Part shown: positions 31,162-42,082 of the stretch, in pieces | How positions within the stretch are numbered: position 1 is the first letter of the stretch | Layout: every line of letters begins with the position of its first letter | Assembly: GCA_039105265.1 (NCBI GenBank) | Contig: JAPFFF010000045.1 | Coordinates: 186,001 to 250,000 of the forward strand | DNA: 64,000 nucleotides | Reading direction: 5' to 3' | Source: Tritrichomonas musculus | Taxonomy: Eukaryota; Parabasalia; Tritrichomonadida; Tritrichomonadidae | The notes under the pieces: generated by a model | The model's input: the letters and a program-made list of their open reading frames with translations, nothing else | What the model was told of the DNA's origin: nothing | Database searches by the model: none | Position numbers and translations under genes: made by a program

Positions 31162-33867
31162 TTAGGCCTTAAACACAGCTAATGTGGATCCGTTGATGAT
31201 ACCAGTTATGATGCCCACGGTCATACGATTTATTTTTGAGGTTATCGCAGTCTCACCAGTGAGTATCTTCAGTTTATTATCAGCGTTATCGATGAATACC
31301 TCATCCCCAATTGAATAGCATGAGGAGTCCTCGACCTTAACCATGTAATCCCCATGAGTGGCGAATGTGATACAACCATTGGCTTCATCGATTCTCACGC
31401 ATATACCAACATACTCCTTCCAGGTACCAGTGGTCTTCACACTACATATGCAATCAGTGGTGTCAGCTTCAGTGCTAGGTACCCATTTCGAGTCCTCACG
31501 ATGATATACCTTACCGGTCATATATACTGGAGCTCCAATGACGAAATCGGTGATGGTGTTAACCGATGGCTCGATTGGGGAGTAGTGAGTGATGGTAGTT
31601 GAACCATTGGATGTAATTGTACCTTTTACAACTAAATCTTTTTCAATAATTGTTTTATAAATTAAAGTAATATTTCTATCAACATTATTAAGATCATTAT
31701 TTAAATGTTTACAAGTTATATAATTATAACCACCTATTGCTAATGTAACAAATTTATCACTATTATCAGTTCTACTATATCGTAATAATCCATAATTATC
31801 ACTATTTAATACACCAAACTTAATAACACATTTATTATCATATGATGAGAAAACAGATAAAACATTACTTGAAGTTGTACAATTAGCTGTCAACGCTCCA
31901 TTAATAGTTGAATTACCTTCTTTGGGAACATATTTATCATTCACATATTTCACCGAAGTAATCATATCATTGTTCACAGGTCGGTGGCGGATTAATGTGA
32001 TAGATGCATCATATATATTGGTCAGTGTATCGTCCGCGGCTCTCAATGAGATAATATGGGTATTATAATAAATATTTATTAATTCACCCCCGGAGGGGTT
32101 GAGAGCTGTCGCATCACCACTCGTTGATTTGTAAATCATATTCAAACTCTTAAATAAACTGTAACCGTATTCAGCTTCTTCATATGATGCATCATCAGCA
32201 TTTCGTTTGAATTTGACGATAATAGTTTCGGTAGTGAATACTTTCCTTACATCATCATCAGGAACTACACAACCACGATCATTCTGTGTACATTGAATTG
32301 TGATTTGTTGGGAACCTTCATTAGTAATACTCTCAGTTTTTACAAATGGTGATTCGATTTGAGCTTTAATGACATTCATTAACCATTGAGTATTGCCACT
32401 TGAATTATACACCATAAATTCACCACGATCATACCATACAATATACGATCCATTATCTAACACCATTCTATATCCTCTCTTATATTTTTCATAAGGCTTG
32501 AATATCAAATCATAATGTTGTATATTGTTAATGTAATCCGTGTTAGAACCCCAATTAACATCAAATATCACATGTATATCGGTTTCTGGTAAGTATGGTT
32601 TTACAAATATATAATCACGAACTGGATTCGGATATTCAATATTCAATTCAGTGCCATATAGTGCGGTACTCAGTGCAGATTCATTAACCAAATCTGTGGG
32701 TATCTCAGGGATATCCGTTTTGAGAGCGTACTCACCTAAGTTCGCAAGCTTCGCGTACTCACTTAAGTTCGCAAGCTTCGCATACTTCCCATCAGTCACA
32801 TCCTTGGTCTCATACTTATCTAATTCATATGCGAGCTCATCTTCATCGACGAACTTCTCATCAGCCTGGGCACTAGTATAATATGGTGTCAAGTCAACTG
32901 GTTCTGGGATATCACTCTTCAAAGCATAAGTGTTCGACACATATCTAGCCGAATAAGCGTTTTTGTCGGTTGGTTCGACAGTTTTGGTAATTGAACATGA
33001 TAGTATTTCCGGTGTATCACCAGTTCCTGGATTGATTAATTCATGGCTTTGATACAGAATCCATAGACCAGAACTACTTCCGTCGATATGCAGTATCTGA
33101 GAGGGTTGATTATCATCATCGTCATTGTACGAATAGTCTGCGTGAACATAATGGGCCGTATAGTAACTGTCTGATGAGACAATATCCAACCCATATTGCT
33201 CAATCAGTTCATGATATGTGTCGTAGTCCAAATCAGGAATTGTATTATTGACGATTTCGAATTGAATAGTTGTTTGCCCCTCGATAATCTCTGGGATATC
33301 GCCTTTCACTTGATCAATAGCATGGGTCATATCTGTTGTCAAAGCATATGGTTCCAAAGCTGTTGTCAATGCAGATCCATTAACCAAATCTGTGGGTATC
33401 TCAGGGAGGTCCTGAGTCTTAGCGTACTCACCTAAGTTCGCAAGCTTCGCGTACGGTTCCAAAGCTGTACTCAATGAATCACTCGTAACGATGTTCTCAG
33501 GGACCTCAGGTATTTCAGTAGATAGCGCACAGTTTTTGGCGATGTAATCACGTAATTCCCCAATGGCACTATCCACATCTTCACTAGATGCGTACTTCAG
33601 CATCTCCGTATTGAAATCCTCGGTTTTCACATAGTCGAATAGCTGGGTTTGCAAAGCATATGACTCAAGGTCCTTGGCTAAGGCATATTTTTCGAGTTGC
33701 TCACCAACTGTACTCGTAATGAGTTCCTTGATTTGCTCCTGGTTGGCACCAGTTATATTCGACCCATTGGTATGACACATGCATGCATACTTTTTGATGT
33801 ATTCTATTAGTAACTCGTCGATAGTGGCCGCTTTTATTGAAAATCCACTCTGTTCTATACTGAACAT
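31162..33867 (-). CDS. Fibre-like repetitive protein of the Maverick fossil
   Basis: The frame has 901 residues. An N-terminal helical part (about 1-90) leads into repeated short units of the form KLANLGEYAK and EIPTDLVN (two clusters, about residues 130-180 and 365-400). The middle is beta-rich, and a compact C-terminal domain follows (about 755-901; ITDFVIGAPVYMTGKVYH, CSVKTTGTWKEYVGICV). This layout, a repetitive shaft and a compact tip, resembles tail-fibre or spike proteins of viruses and phages. Identification as a fibre is inferred from architecture, not from a recognised family. Base composition varies along the gene: the stretch at about 31620-32660 is much more AT-rich than both ends, which suggests recombination between related elements. 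Confidence 0.6.
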   Translation of the reverse strand: MFSIEQSGFSIKAATIDELLIEYIKKYACMCHTNGSNITGANQEQIKELITSTVGEQLEKYALAKDLESYALQTQLFDYVKTEDFNTEMLKYASSEDVDSAIGELRDYIAKNCALSTEIPEVPENIVTSDSLSTALEPYAKLANLGEYAKTQDLPEIPTDLVNGSALTTALEPYALTTDMTHAIDQVKGDIPEIIEGQTTIQFEIVNNTIPDLDYDTYHELIEQYGLDIVSSDSYYTAHYVHADYSYNDDDDNQPSQILHIDGSSSGLWILYQSHELINPGTGDTPEILSCSITKTVEPTDKNAYSARYVSNTYALKSDIPEPVDLTPYYTSAQADEKFVDEDELAYELDKYETKDVTDGKYAKLANLSEYAKLANLGEYALKTDIPEIPTDLVNESALSTALYGTELNIEYPNPVRDYIFVKPYLPETDIHVIFDVNWGSNTDYINNIQHYDLIFKPYEKYKRGYRMVLDNGSYIVWYDRGEFMVYNSSGNTQWLMNVIKAQIESPFVKTESITNEGSQQITIQCTQNDRGCVVPDDDVRKVFTTETIIVKFKRNADDASYEEAEYGYSLFKSLNMIYKSTSGDATALNPSGGELINIYYNTHIISLRAADDTLTNIYDASITLIRHRPVNNDMITSVKYVNDKYVPKEGNSTINGALTANCTTSSNVLSVFSSYDNKCVIKFGVLNSDNYGLLRYSRTDNSDKFVTLAIGGYNYITCKHLNNDLNNVDRNITLIYKTIIEKDLVVKGTITSNGSTTITHYSPIEPSVNTITDFVIGAPVYMTGKVYHREDSKWVPSTEADTTDCICSVKTTGTWKEYVGICVRIDEANGCITFATHGDYMVKVEDSSCYSIGDEVFIDNADNKLKILTGETAITSKINRMTVGIITGIINGSTLAVFKA

Positions 33868-33885
33868 TTACTATAAAATAAAGGT

Positions 33886-34224
33886 ATGCTTAGCCGTATT
33901 GATAATGAAGTCAAGAGCGCCAGAGACCGTAATATCCTTAAGTTTATATATACTGAATGCAAAGCAACAGATGATATCATCAACGCTATGATAGGTGTCA
34001 TCAATGATAGAAATCTGTACGGTGATAAGGTGCTTAGTAAGTTCTTGGAGCTTAAGCGCGTATGGCCAAATCAAGGATCAGATCCCATTGAGGCTGATCA
34101 AGTTGAACGTACTAAGGACCAGTGTTTGCATTTATTACAATTTACAATTGTAAAAGTTTGCAAAACTTTGCAAAAACTTTGCAAAAATTGTAATAAAATA
34201 AGAGGAAAAAAAGAAGAAAAATAA
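33886..34224 (+). CDS. Small unknown Maverick-associated protein
   Basis: 112 residues with an ATG start, helical and charged (NEVKSARDRNILKFIYTEC; VERTKDQCLHLL). It is divergent from the fibre-like gene, 18 bp away, so the two may share a promoter. The lysine-rich C-terminal third lies in AT-rich repetitive sequence and may not be original. Function unknown. Confidence 0.45.
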   Translation: MLSRIDNEVKSARDRNILKFIYTECKATDDIINAMIGVINDRNLYGDKVLSKFLELKRVWPNQGSDPIEADQVERTKDQCLHLLQFTIVKVCKTLQKLCKNCNKIRGKKEEK

Positions 34225-34460
34225 GATATAGAGAAAAATGTGGTTAATAAATTTGTAGTTAACTATTTTATTAACGTTTTTTGACTTTTTGAATGTTACA
34301 ATTTTCTTCTCAATTTACTACAATTTTTCATTCAATTTTCAATGTTACAATTGTAATCAATTGAGAGAAAAGTTGTAATAAATTGAGAAGAAAATTGTAA
34401 TAATTGAGAGTAAAATTGTAGTAATTGAGAAAAAACTTGTAGTAATTTGGATGCAAATTG
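34225..34460. repeat. AT-rich palindromic repeat cluster
   Basis: Units of about 20-24 bp, of the form TTGAGAAGAAAATTGTAATAA, occur at least four times at 34368-34445. They are mirrored by inverse units (TTACAATTTTCTTCTCAATT) at 34295-34320 around TTACAATTGTAA. The whole can fold into a large hairpin. It lies beside the Maverick and might be a terminal-repeat relic. Confidence 0.55.
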
Positions 34461-34603
34461 TCTTAAAATAGAATTTTGAATAGATGCAAATTTTCAAAAA
34501 AAAAATTAAAGAATTGACAAAATAAATATTTAATAAAAATAAAAAAAAAAAAAAAAAAAATACTTTCATATATATAATAGGTAATGCAAACCAATTATAT
34601 GAG

Positions 34604-34999
34604 TTAATCTGTGATAATTGGAAGCATCATAAATGACAATTTATTTGTCTTTAAAAAGTCATCAATACCTAAGTTTTTATCTATTTCACTTAAAAACATA
34701 TCAAATTTTTTGGATTCAACTCTATATTTACTTGTCTTTTTGGGACAATTATTTTGGTTTATAGGTTTTACTGAGTTTTTTGGCTTTAAATTGTCATCTA
34801 ATACTATGGATGTCATCATTGATTGCATATCTTCTGGTTTCTGGCATTTGGATGGAAATGATAATTGATGATCTTTACAAATAAAAGTTGATCTTCCTTT
34901 TTTATCAATTGAAAATAAAAAGATCTCCCCTGATGGATCTTCAAGCATAACTGTTGAAGCCACTATTTTTCTTGAAGGTCTTCCCATTTTCTTTATCAT
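34604..34999 (-). CDS. Small basic protein with AT-hook-like start
   Basis: 131 residues with an ATG start. MGRPSRKIV near the N-terminus resembles an AT-hook (GRP core flanked by basic residues). The rest is mixed, with a lysine-rich middle (NNCPKKTSKYRVESKKF). No known family is recognised. It stands alone between the Maverick and a long spacer. It may bind AT-rich DNA, but this is weak. Confidence 0.45.
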   Translation of the reverse strand: MIKKMGRPSRKIVASTVMLEDPSGEIFLFSIDKKGRSTFICKDHQLSFPSKCQKPEDMQSMMTSIVLDDNLKPKNSVKPINQNNCPKKTSKYRVESKKFDMFLSEIDKNLGIDDFLKTNKLSFMMLPIITD

Positions 35000-36318
35000 C
35001 TTTGTAAAAATGAACTCATTAGGAAATTTATATCAGAGAAAACGTGTCATTCAATTTTTCTGTTTTTGAATAGATTAAATAAATCATGATATTTGAAAAT
35101 TTTTGACCAGAAAATGCATAAAATCATTATATTCTAGTATGTAAATATCGAATTAATTGCAATATAGAAAAAAAGTTTGTAAAATGATTTTCAAAAATAA
35201 TTAAATAATAATTTGAATGAGAATAGTGAAAACCATATTTAGGATATTTAAAAGTATCAATTAGGATCTATATGGAAATGATTTTTATGAATCAATGATT
35301 ATTTGAAAAAAAAGAAAAAGTGCCAATTATCCTGTCTTATAATTTATAAGTTATAAATAAACAGGAATTCTATCGAAGTATATTGAATCGAAGATGTTAG
35401 CCCTTTTTTGAATCATACTTATGAATTATATTTAACATTAAGCAAGTTAAAAATGTGGTTTATTAATCGATTTCAAAATTAGCATGATTTTTCATTCAAA
35501 AAAAATTCAATGAATATAGAATTTGCGGTCTCTCAATTTGTTAATTTAAAGAAAAAAAAAATCACCACCTATCCTCATCAAACTAGGTGATTTGAACAGT
35601 TTTTGATATCAGAAGATATCAGATAACATGTATCTGTGAGCTTTGATCGTTCTTAATTGGAGAAGCAAATGCATATCATATGATGGTGAAAAATTTTTTG
35701 ATTGTTTTATATAAAATTATTAACAACTCCTTGAAATTAATAATCACTCAATGAATGGTAAATTAAAAAAAAAAAAATAAATATTCAAAATTATGCAAAT
35801 GAATATGATATATCAGGTCTAATACGGTGCATTGAATATTATTTCGTGGTAACGGTCGCCATGCAAAATTAATTGAAAACGAAAATTAATTATTAAAATT
35901 GAATTATTTTTTTTACTCTCTCAAATACAATGAATTTTTATTCAATTAAAAACACGTAAAATGAAAATATTTTAATCTTTTTCAACTTTTGATAAAAATA
36001 ATAAATAGACATTCGATGATATATAATATTTTCTAATAATACATTTTACAACAATAATCCTTATCAATATGCAAAATTAAGGGTCTACTTTCACCCTATA
36101 ATATGTCATTGAATGTCTTATTTTCTTATTTCAATTTATTATATTTACTCTAAAATATGTCATTGAATGTCTTATTTTTAGAATAATAAACTACTATTGG
36201 TGCAATTGAATATCTATATAAATTATTTTATGTGTAGAAGTAAAAAAATATTAATATTTGATATAGAAACATCATATAGAGAATCTATTTAGAGATGTTT
36301 TGGCAAATAATTTATTAA

Positions 36319-36558
36319 GGTACAAATCCAGTACGTTATTTTTTGAATAGGAGAACGTTTATTATTTGAATAGTTGCATGTCTCTGAAAAAGTTTAAATT
36401 GACTAGGTTTGTTTTTGACACATATTTTACAATTTAAATAAACAGTATGACATGTTATATGAATTGGATGAAAATAATCGGTTTATATTTAACATGTCAT
36501 TTTATTCTTTGAGAATGTCAAAAAAAATTGCGGTTACTAAACGTACTGGATTTGTACC
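36319..36558 (+). mobile_element. TTAA-type MITE (GGTACAAATCC family), copy A
   Basis: A 240-bp element begins GGTACAAATCCAGTACGTTA and ends AACGTACTGGATTTGTACC, with TTAA on each side (36315-36318 and 36559-36562). It has the same length as copy B at 38538-38777, which lies in the opposite orientation. Confidence 0.92.
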
Positions 36559-38537
36559 TTAATGAAGTAAAAAAAAAAAAAAATGTATAGTCTTATTTCG
36601 GATTATAATGAACTTATGATTAATATTTAACATAAATAATCAATGAATATCCATTTTTTATATATATTTATTTGTGAGAACTCATTGAATTTTTTAATTC
36701 AATTTGGTAAGAATACCCTTAAGGATTGGGGATTCAACCGTTTGTAAAGTGTCAAAAAATTGAATAAAAATTAAAAATAAATTATTTTGTTTATTTTATT
36801 ATTAAAATAAATATCTCCATTATTTATTAATTCTAAAATATATCAGAGTAGATAGAAAAAGAATTGGCTGAAAGTTTTTTAATAATTTTTTGTCTATAGA
36901 TTAATTAATTGATAACTAACAGAAATTTAGTTTTTTGTCATTTTTGGCTCGCCCAAAAGAAAGTTATAATGTAATCATTATAATATGTGATTTCATTAAA
37001 ACCTATGAAATTTTATTTCTAATAAGCACAATCATTCATAATATCATATGATTATTATTTTTCACTTGATATTTTAAATTAAATCAGGAGCATTTCACAA
37101 AAAAAAAAGAAAATATTTATTTTTTTTTGGATTTTATGAAATAAATGGCTTATAACTTTTTTTCTATTCCGCCCGGTCCTTTTATTTTAACATATTATCT
37201 TTAGCATTGTGTGAATATATTTATGTTAAAATTTTAAGATTTATACATTTTTTATTTCTTAAAAAAAAGATGATTTATTTTTTTTCAATATGAAAAAACG
37301 ATTAAAAAGCTTTCAAAATTCAATAAATATGACATCATTTTCATTTTGGAAGAATAAACCAAATTATTTTTCATAAATTCTTTTGTTTTTGCTTTTTAAG
37401 GAAGAAAAATGAAAAAATATAATTATAATTCCTATTATGAATGCTATCATATTAAATGAAATGAGATTTGCAACCTATTTGCCTTATTTTGTAGTTTTTT
37501 CTGATATTTATCTATGCATATATAAATTTAATGATTTTTTATGAATATATTTTCCATTTGGGATTTTGGTATCAATTTTAAATATTAAAAAATTCATTTA
37601 TAAGTTAACTTCTTTTGATTATATGAATAAGCACTTTTTATTTTAAGTCAATGACATATTTTTATGTTTTTTAAGATTTTAATTATTTAAAATAATGCTG
37701 AAATATTTTACATATGTTATTCATAGAAATTTTGAAAACATCTTTCAAAAATAATATTTTGAATAGATTTTATATGCGTTTTAAATGCATTCAAATATAA
37801 ATTCTTAAATATAATAAAATTGAGCGAGGAAATTTATTTATAAATAGTATTTTAAAATAGAAAATAAATTTTATTATTATAATAATAATGTAAAATGAAA
37901 AAATTTTCAGCACAATTTTCATATATTTCTAAAATCAACTTTTTTTTTAATTTTTTTTGAATAGTTTTATTTTGATATTATTTTTTCTTCATGAATATAC
38001 AAATTTGTGATATTTGTAATATATCTATATTTGCATATTAATATGATATTTTAGAAATATTTATTAATTTTTTGATGCATCTGTTCTTTTTAACTTTTAT
38101 TGGCAAATATGTTTTTTTTTTATATTAAAAAGAATATATCTTAATTAGTCAACTGTTTTTTTGTAAATTAAATGAGTCCAAAAACAATTAATGATCTAAA
38201 ATATTCTTTAGTCATATTAGTCTGTATGGATCTTTTAAGTATGATTATATTTTTCACTTTTTTCAAAAAATATCAAACATACTTAAAATTTTATTTGATA
38301 GATTTCTTGGTCAATATAGATAAAATTTCATTTTAATATATACGCATATTATTAATATCAAATAACAATGCTATGTTTAAAATATCTCAACACCGGGCGT
38401 TTTGTACGATATTTTTCTCTCTAAAGTGAAATGAACGAAATTACTATTTTTCTTATAATATCTAAACTTATCTTACTACATATCAATTTAAATATAATAT
38501 AATATTATACCATCAAAAAAGATAATAATTTATTTAA

Positions 38538-38777
38538 GGTACAAATCCAGTACGTTTAGTAACCGCAATTTTTTTTGACATTCTCAAAGAATTAAATGAC
38601 ATGTTAAATAAAAAACGATTATTTTCATCCATTTCATATAACATGTCATAATATTTATTTAAATTGTAAAATAAGTGTCAAAAACAAACCTAGTCAATTT
38701 AAACTTTTTCAGAGACATGCAACTATTCAAATAATAAACGTTCTCCTGTTCAAAAAATAACGTACTGGATTTGTACC
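38538..38777 (-). mobile_element. TTAA-type MITE (GGTACAAATCC family), copy B
   Basis: A 240-bp inverted copy of 36319-36558 with the same ends and flanking TTAA (38534-38537 and 38778-38781). The interiors match closely (CTCTGAAAAAGTTTAAATTG in one, its complement in the other), so the family moved recently. Confidence 0.92.
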
Positions 38778-39787
38778 TTAAGTTAAAATTACATAATATC
38801 TTTATTCGTCAAATTATGAAAGTTTTATTTTATAACTTTTCACATCATTTCCCAGTCGTGTGGTACTAATTTCTTTAATTTGATCATTTCAATATGTTAG
38901 TTTCTTACTGAACTTTAAATTCATCTATTTTAAAATTCTGAAATATTTTTATTTCAATTTTCCATCTACTCTAATATATCTTATAATAAAAAAAAATATC
39001 TATAGGGTCAAGAAAGGGAATAAAAGAAAGTTAGGATGAAATGTTATATGAAAAATGCTTAATTTGTGAACCAAAAAAAGACATTTCATTTTAAATGCAA
39101 TAGAAGAGTTGTTTTATTCATAAACAAAAACATATAATTCAATGAAAAAATACTTGAATTTAATGAATTTAGAAAAAGATTCAAATCATATCAAACCTCA
39201 ATTATAAAAATCTATAAGGAAATATCTCACATCATTTCATGATTTATAACTAATATTTTATGGTGATAATAATATCGTTTTTAATGTAAAAAATTTAGAA
39301 TTCTAATCTTTAAATTTTTAACTAAAAATATTAATTTAAAAAGTTGGCTTTACAATATTAATGTATTAATAAAAGCATTGGCATTGATATTTTTTAGAAG
39401 TGAATCTTGATATCTGATGATAAAAAAAAATAACTGTCAATTAGCAGAAATAAATAAAAAAAAAAAAATACTAGAACAAGATGATATAAATGCATTTGCC
39501 TTTTTTTATCTGGTTTAAAATAACTGGAAATGATATAAACCCTATTATTTAAATGTAAATTAAGTTTGAAATGTGAAATAAAAAATATAAGAAAGGCATT
39601 CAATTAAAAAATCCATTCCCTTTCATGACATGATAGACAATTTTTTCCCAAAAATTAATGTTCGATTATTTAGCAAATTATCTACAAAATGATAATATTT
39701 TTATTAAAAAACATTAAAGTTTTAAAAATGAGTCACTTTTTTTAAAGTTGAAGGATAGGGGATTCAACCTTAAGGTTAAATTTTAAA

Positions 39788-40021
39788 TTGAGAACAAAAC
39801 TAGACTATAGTACATCGACAAACAACAACGAAGAAACTAAATATTCAGCTTATCAAATCTCACATCCTAGCGATTCCCATCAATCACCAATGAACTTCCA
39901 AATCTCACAACATAACAATTCTCATCAATCACCAATGAACATCCAAATGAATTTAAACCAGCAGCATCCAATGAATTTCCAGCAGCAACATCTATTGAAT
40001 TTACATTATTCAAAAGATTGA
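39788..40021 (+). pseudogene. Gln/Asn/His-rich coding fragment
   Basis: An open frame of 77 codons with no upstream ATG. It encodes imperfect repeats of SHQSPMNFQIS / SHQSPMNIQMN followed by QQ-rich sequence. The lower AT content and repeat structure look like a low-complexity tail of a regulatory protein, such as a Myb factor. The 5' part of any gene is missing. Weak call. Confidence 0.35.
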
Positions 40022-40871
40022 AATTGATATTAATTTTTTTAAATAAAAATCATTGTTATAAAATCCAATTTTAAATTTTTAATCAATTAATTTAAAGACT
40101 GAATGAGCAAAAAAAATTATTATTATTTTCTTAGCGAATGATAGTAAAATTTTGTTGTGTACAATTCAAATCCTCCCTGAAAAAAAATGACATAAATAAA
40201 ATCTATACCAATAGTAAGCTTTGTATCACCTCCATATTATAAGATTAATTCTTTTAGAACTTGAGATATTTCATTAAATAATTTTAACGTATCTTTTAGG
40301 CTTGTAGTAGCATGCATTTTTTTGAATGTAAGTATATTTATATATATCTTGTGGCATGATTTTCTACAAAAAATAATAATATTACAGGATATTCGTTGTA
40401 TATCAAATGATTATTGAGTACTAGGGATAAAATGCCTTTAAACGTAGTTTAAAGTAGTATACATCGAGTGTATAATGCAAATTACCAGATATATATGCAG
40501 TTAAATCAATCATACAGCGAAATTTCTGTTAAAAATGATAAATATGGTTACTTTTTTTACAAATTAATTCAAAAAAATTGAAAGCATTTGAATTAATTAT
40601 TTTCCTAAATTCAATATTTATCTCAATTTATGGCGACCGTTACCACGAAATAAAATACAATAATCGGTAATTTTATTTACAAATTCAGAAATGCGATCAA
40701 GAAAATTATTCCTTTTTTTCAATTTATATTCAATTATTGTGAAAAAATTCAAAATTTTAATCGCATTTCTTCAGAAAATCTAAGAATTTTATGTATCTAC
40801 CTTAAGAAATTTGGTATCGTATTCATTCAAAATTTTAATTTTTGTATGAAAAATTTTATCTTTCATCAAAA
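40022..40871. other. AT-rich spacer
   Basis: No gene seen. It contains the right copy of the 24-bp inverted motif at 40630-40653. Confidence 0.5.
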
Positions 40872-40876
40872 TCATT
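40872..40876 (+). promoter_or_regulatory. Putative initiator (TCATT)
   Basis: TCATT matches TCAYW; its A is 27 nt before the ATG at 40901. Confidence 0.4.
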
Positions 40877-40900
40877 TTTTTTTTAAAACAAATCAAAATT

Positions 40901-41425
40901 ATGACAAATATTCATTACCCAGTTAATGTTAAGACAACACTAGGAGATTTTGAAATGGAATCTCTTATTCTCGAATGTTATGCTGTCAGAAGGCCTCTCG
41001 CAATTCCATCAGTTAAATATACTATTGGTGAAGTAGTTTCACACTCATCAATTATGTGTGTTACAGCAAGAGGGAATTTTTTAATTGAATATACGTGGGA
41101 TAATAGTGTCTTTGTTAGAAAAGTAGATAATTATTTATCAGGAAAAGATTTCGATCACGATGGATTTCATTATATTCATGATAGTTACGAACCACAAGTT
41201 CCAATACGACCAGTTACAATTAGACGATTTGCTAATTCAATGGCAAAATTCATGCAAGGGAAGCCATATGATACTTTTACGCATAATTGTCACCAAGCTC
41301 GTTATTATACAATGAAAAAATATGGGATGAAATCTAAAAATCCCAAAAAAGCAAAAAGAAATATATTTTTCCAAGGATGGTTTGATTTCTTTGGAACAAA
41401 TTCTTCAACGAAATTCAAAGAGTGA
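40901..41425 (+). CDS. Possible permuted papain-fold (LRAT/PPPDE-like) protein
   Basis: The protein has 174 residues. A central strand-rich part contains GEVVSHSSIMCVT and NFLIEYTWDN. A helix with YDTFTHNCHQARYY follows near residue 130. A His early in the fold (SHSS) followed by a Cys in an NC motif within a Y...HNC context is the arrangement of circularly permuted papain-like enzymes (LRAT, PPPDE, NlpC/P60-related). Those act as acyltransferases, deubiquitinating enzymes or amidases. The basic C-terminus (KSKNPKKAKRN) ends in an aromatic stretch. The family is inferred from motif order only, and the substrate is unknown. Confidence 0.5.
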   Translation: MTNIHYPVNVKTTLGDFEMESLILECYAVRRPLAIPSVKYTIGEVVSHSSIMCVTARGNFLIEYTWDNSVFVRKVDNYLSGKDFDHDGFHYIHDSYEPQVPIRPVTIRRFANSMAKFMQGKPYDTFTHNCHQARYYTMKKYGMKSKNPKKAKRNIFFQGWFDFFGTNSSTKFKE

Positions 41426-42062
41426 ATTTTAATGTATGCCATTTATTTAAATTGAATCAAATAGTTAATCATTGTCAAGGCCTTAAATTCATAAGATATT
41501 TTAAAATTTAAGTCAAACTGTCATAATAGTGAAATACCAAAATGTAAATGTTATTAAGAATAATTTTATAGGAAAATGAATAAAATACGATTGATTGATT
41601 TTTATATCTTTAATAAAAAAAAATGTGTGCTTATATTATGAAAACATTCTTTTAATTTATAAAAAATGAAGATATAATTGGTATTTATTAGTAAAATGAA
41701 TGAAATATTATAAATAAAAAAATATGATAATCAATTGAGCATATATATTTAATTATATTAGTAATAATTTATTTAAGAATTAAATGTCATGATTATAAAT
41801 ATAATTATTAAATATATATATATAATATATTTGAAAATATTATATATTTATATATATAATAAAGTTTCTAATTTTAAAAAATAATCTATACAATTTTATT
41901 TTTATATTTCAATTATCCTAATTCAAAATTCTATAATATAATTGAATAAATCACAAAATTCTAAATCTTTGATTGAATTTCGACCAAATAAAAAATTCAT
42001 TCATTCAAAAAAATATAAAAAATTTATTTAATGATTCTTTAATGAATCATGAAGCTTTCATA
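41426..42062. other. AT-rich spacer
   Basis: Very AT-rich with TATATA runs near 41810-41860; nothing else recognisable. Confidence 0.55.
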
Positions 42063-42067
42063 TCATT
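42063..42067 (+). promoter_or_regulatory. Putative initiator (TCATT) of the metacaspase-like gene
   Basis: TCATT has its A 18 nt before the ATG at 42083, in the usual range for trichomonads. Confidence 0.45.
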
Positions 42068-42082
42068 TTTAAACTAAAACAA

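Larger units (their letters stand above)
27976..34224. mobile_element. Maverick/Polinton fossil (broken)
   Basis: About 6.2 kb hold a packaging-ATPase part, a protein-primed family B DNA polymerase part, a large fibre-like gene and two small unknown genes. This combination identifies a Maverick/Polinton, a group very abundant in trichomonads. Integrase, protease and capsid genes were not recognised, and no terminal inverted repeats could be matched, so the element is incomplete and broken in several places. Base composition is clearly more GC-rich than the flanks over most of its length. Long open frames remain, so it is probably fairly young in evolutionary terms. It is treated here as a fossil. 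Confidence 0.85.
35000..39787. other. 4.8-kb gene-free spacer with transposon remnants
   Basis: No supported gene. It contains two 240-bp TTAA-type MITEs. ATATGTCATTGAATGTCTTATTTT occurs twice, 64 bp apart (about 36107-36183). AGGATTGGGGATTCAACC (36722-36739) nearly recurs at 39752-39769, each next to a TTAA. The remainder is AT-rich low-complexity DNA. Confidence 0.55.
35839..40653. repeat. 24-bp exact inverted pair 4.8 kb apart
   Basis: TTATTTCGTGGTAACGGTCG plus CCAT (35839-35862) recurs exactly inverted at 40630-40653. The motif is unusually GC-rich for its surroundings. It could be the ends of a large element spanning the interval, or a repeated regulatory site (it contains TAACGGTC, a Myb-type core). 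Confidence 0.65.

Noticed and set aside
34357-34569. Minus-strand frame over the palindromic repeats
   Set aside because: The translation is mostly Phe/Ile/Ser from the repeat units.
39394-39603. Short minus-strand open frame in spacer
   Set aside because: Phe/Leu/Ile/Ser-rich translation typical of AT-rich non-coding DNA; no motif and no promoter.
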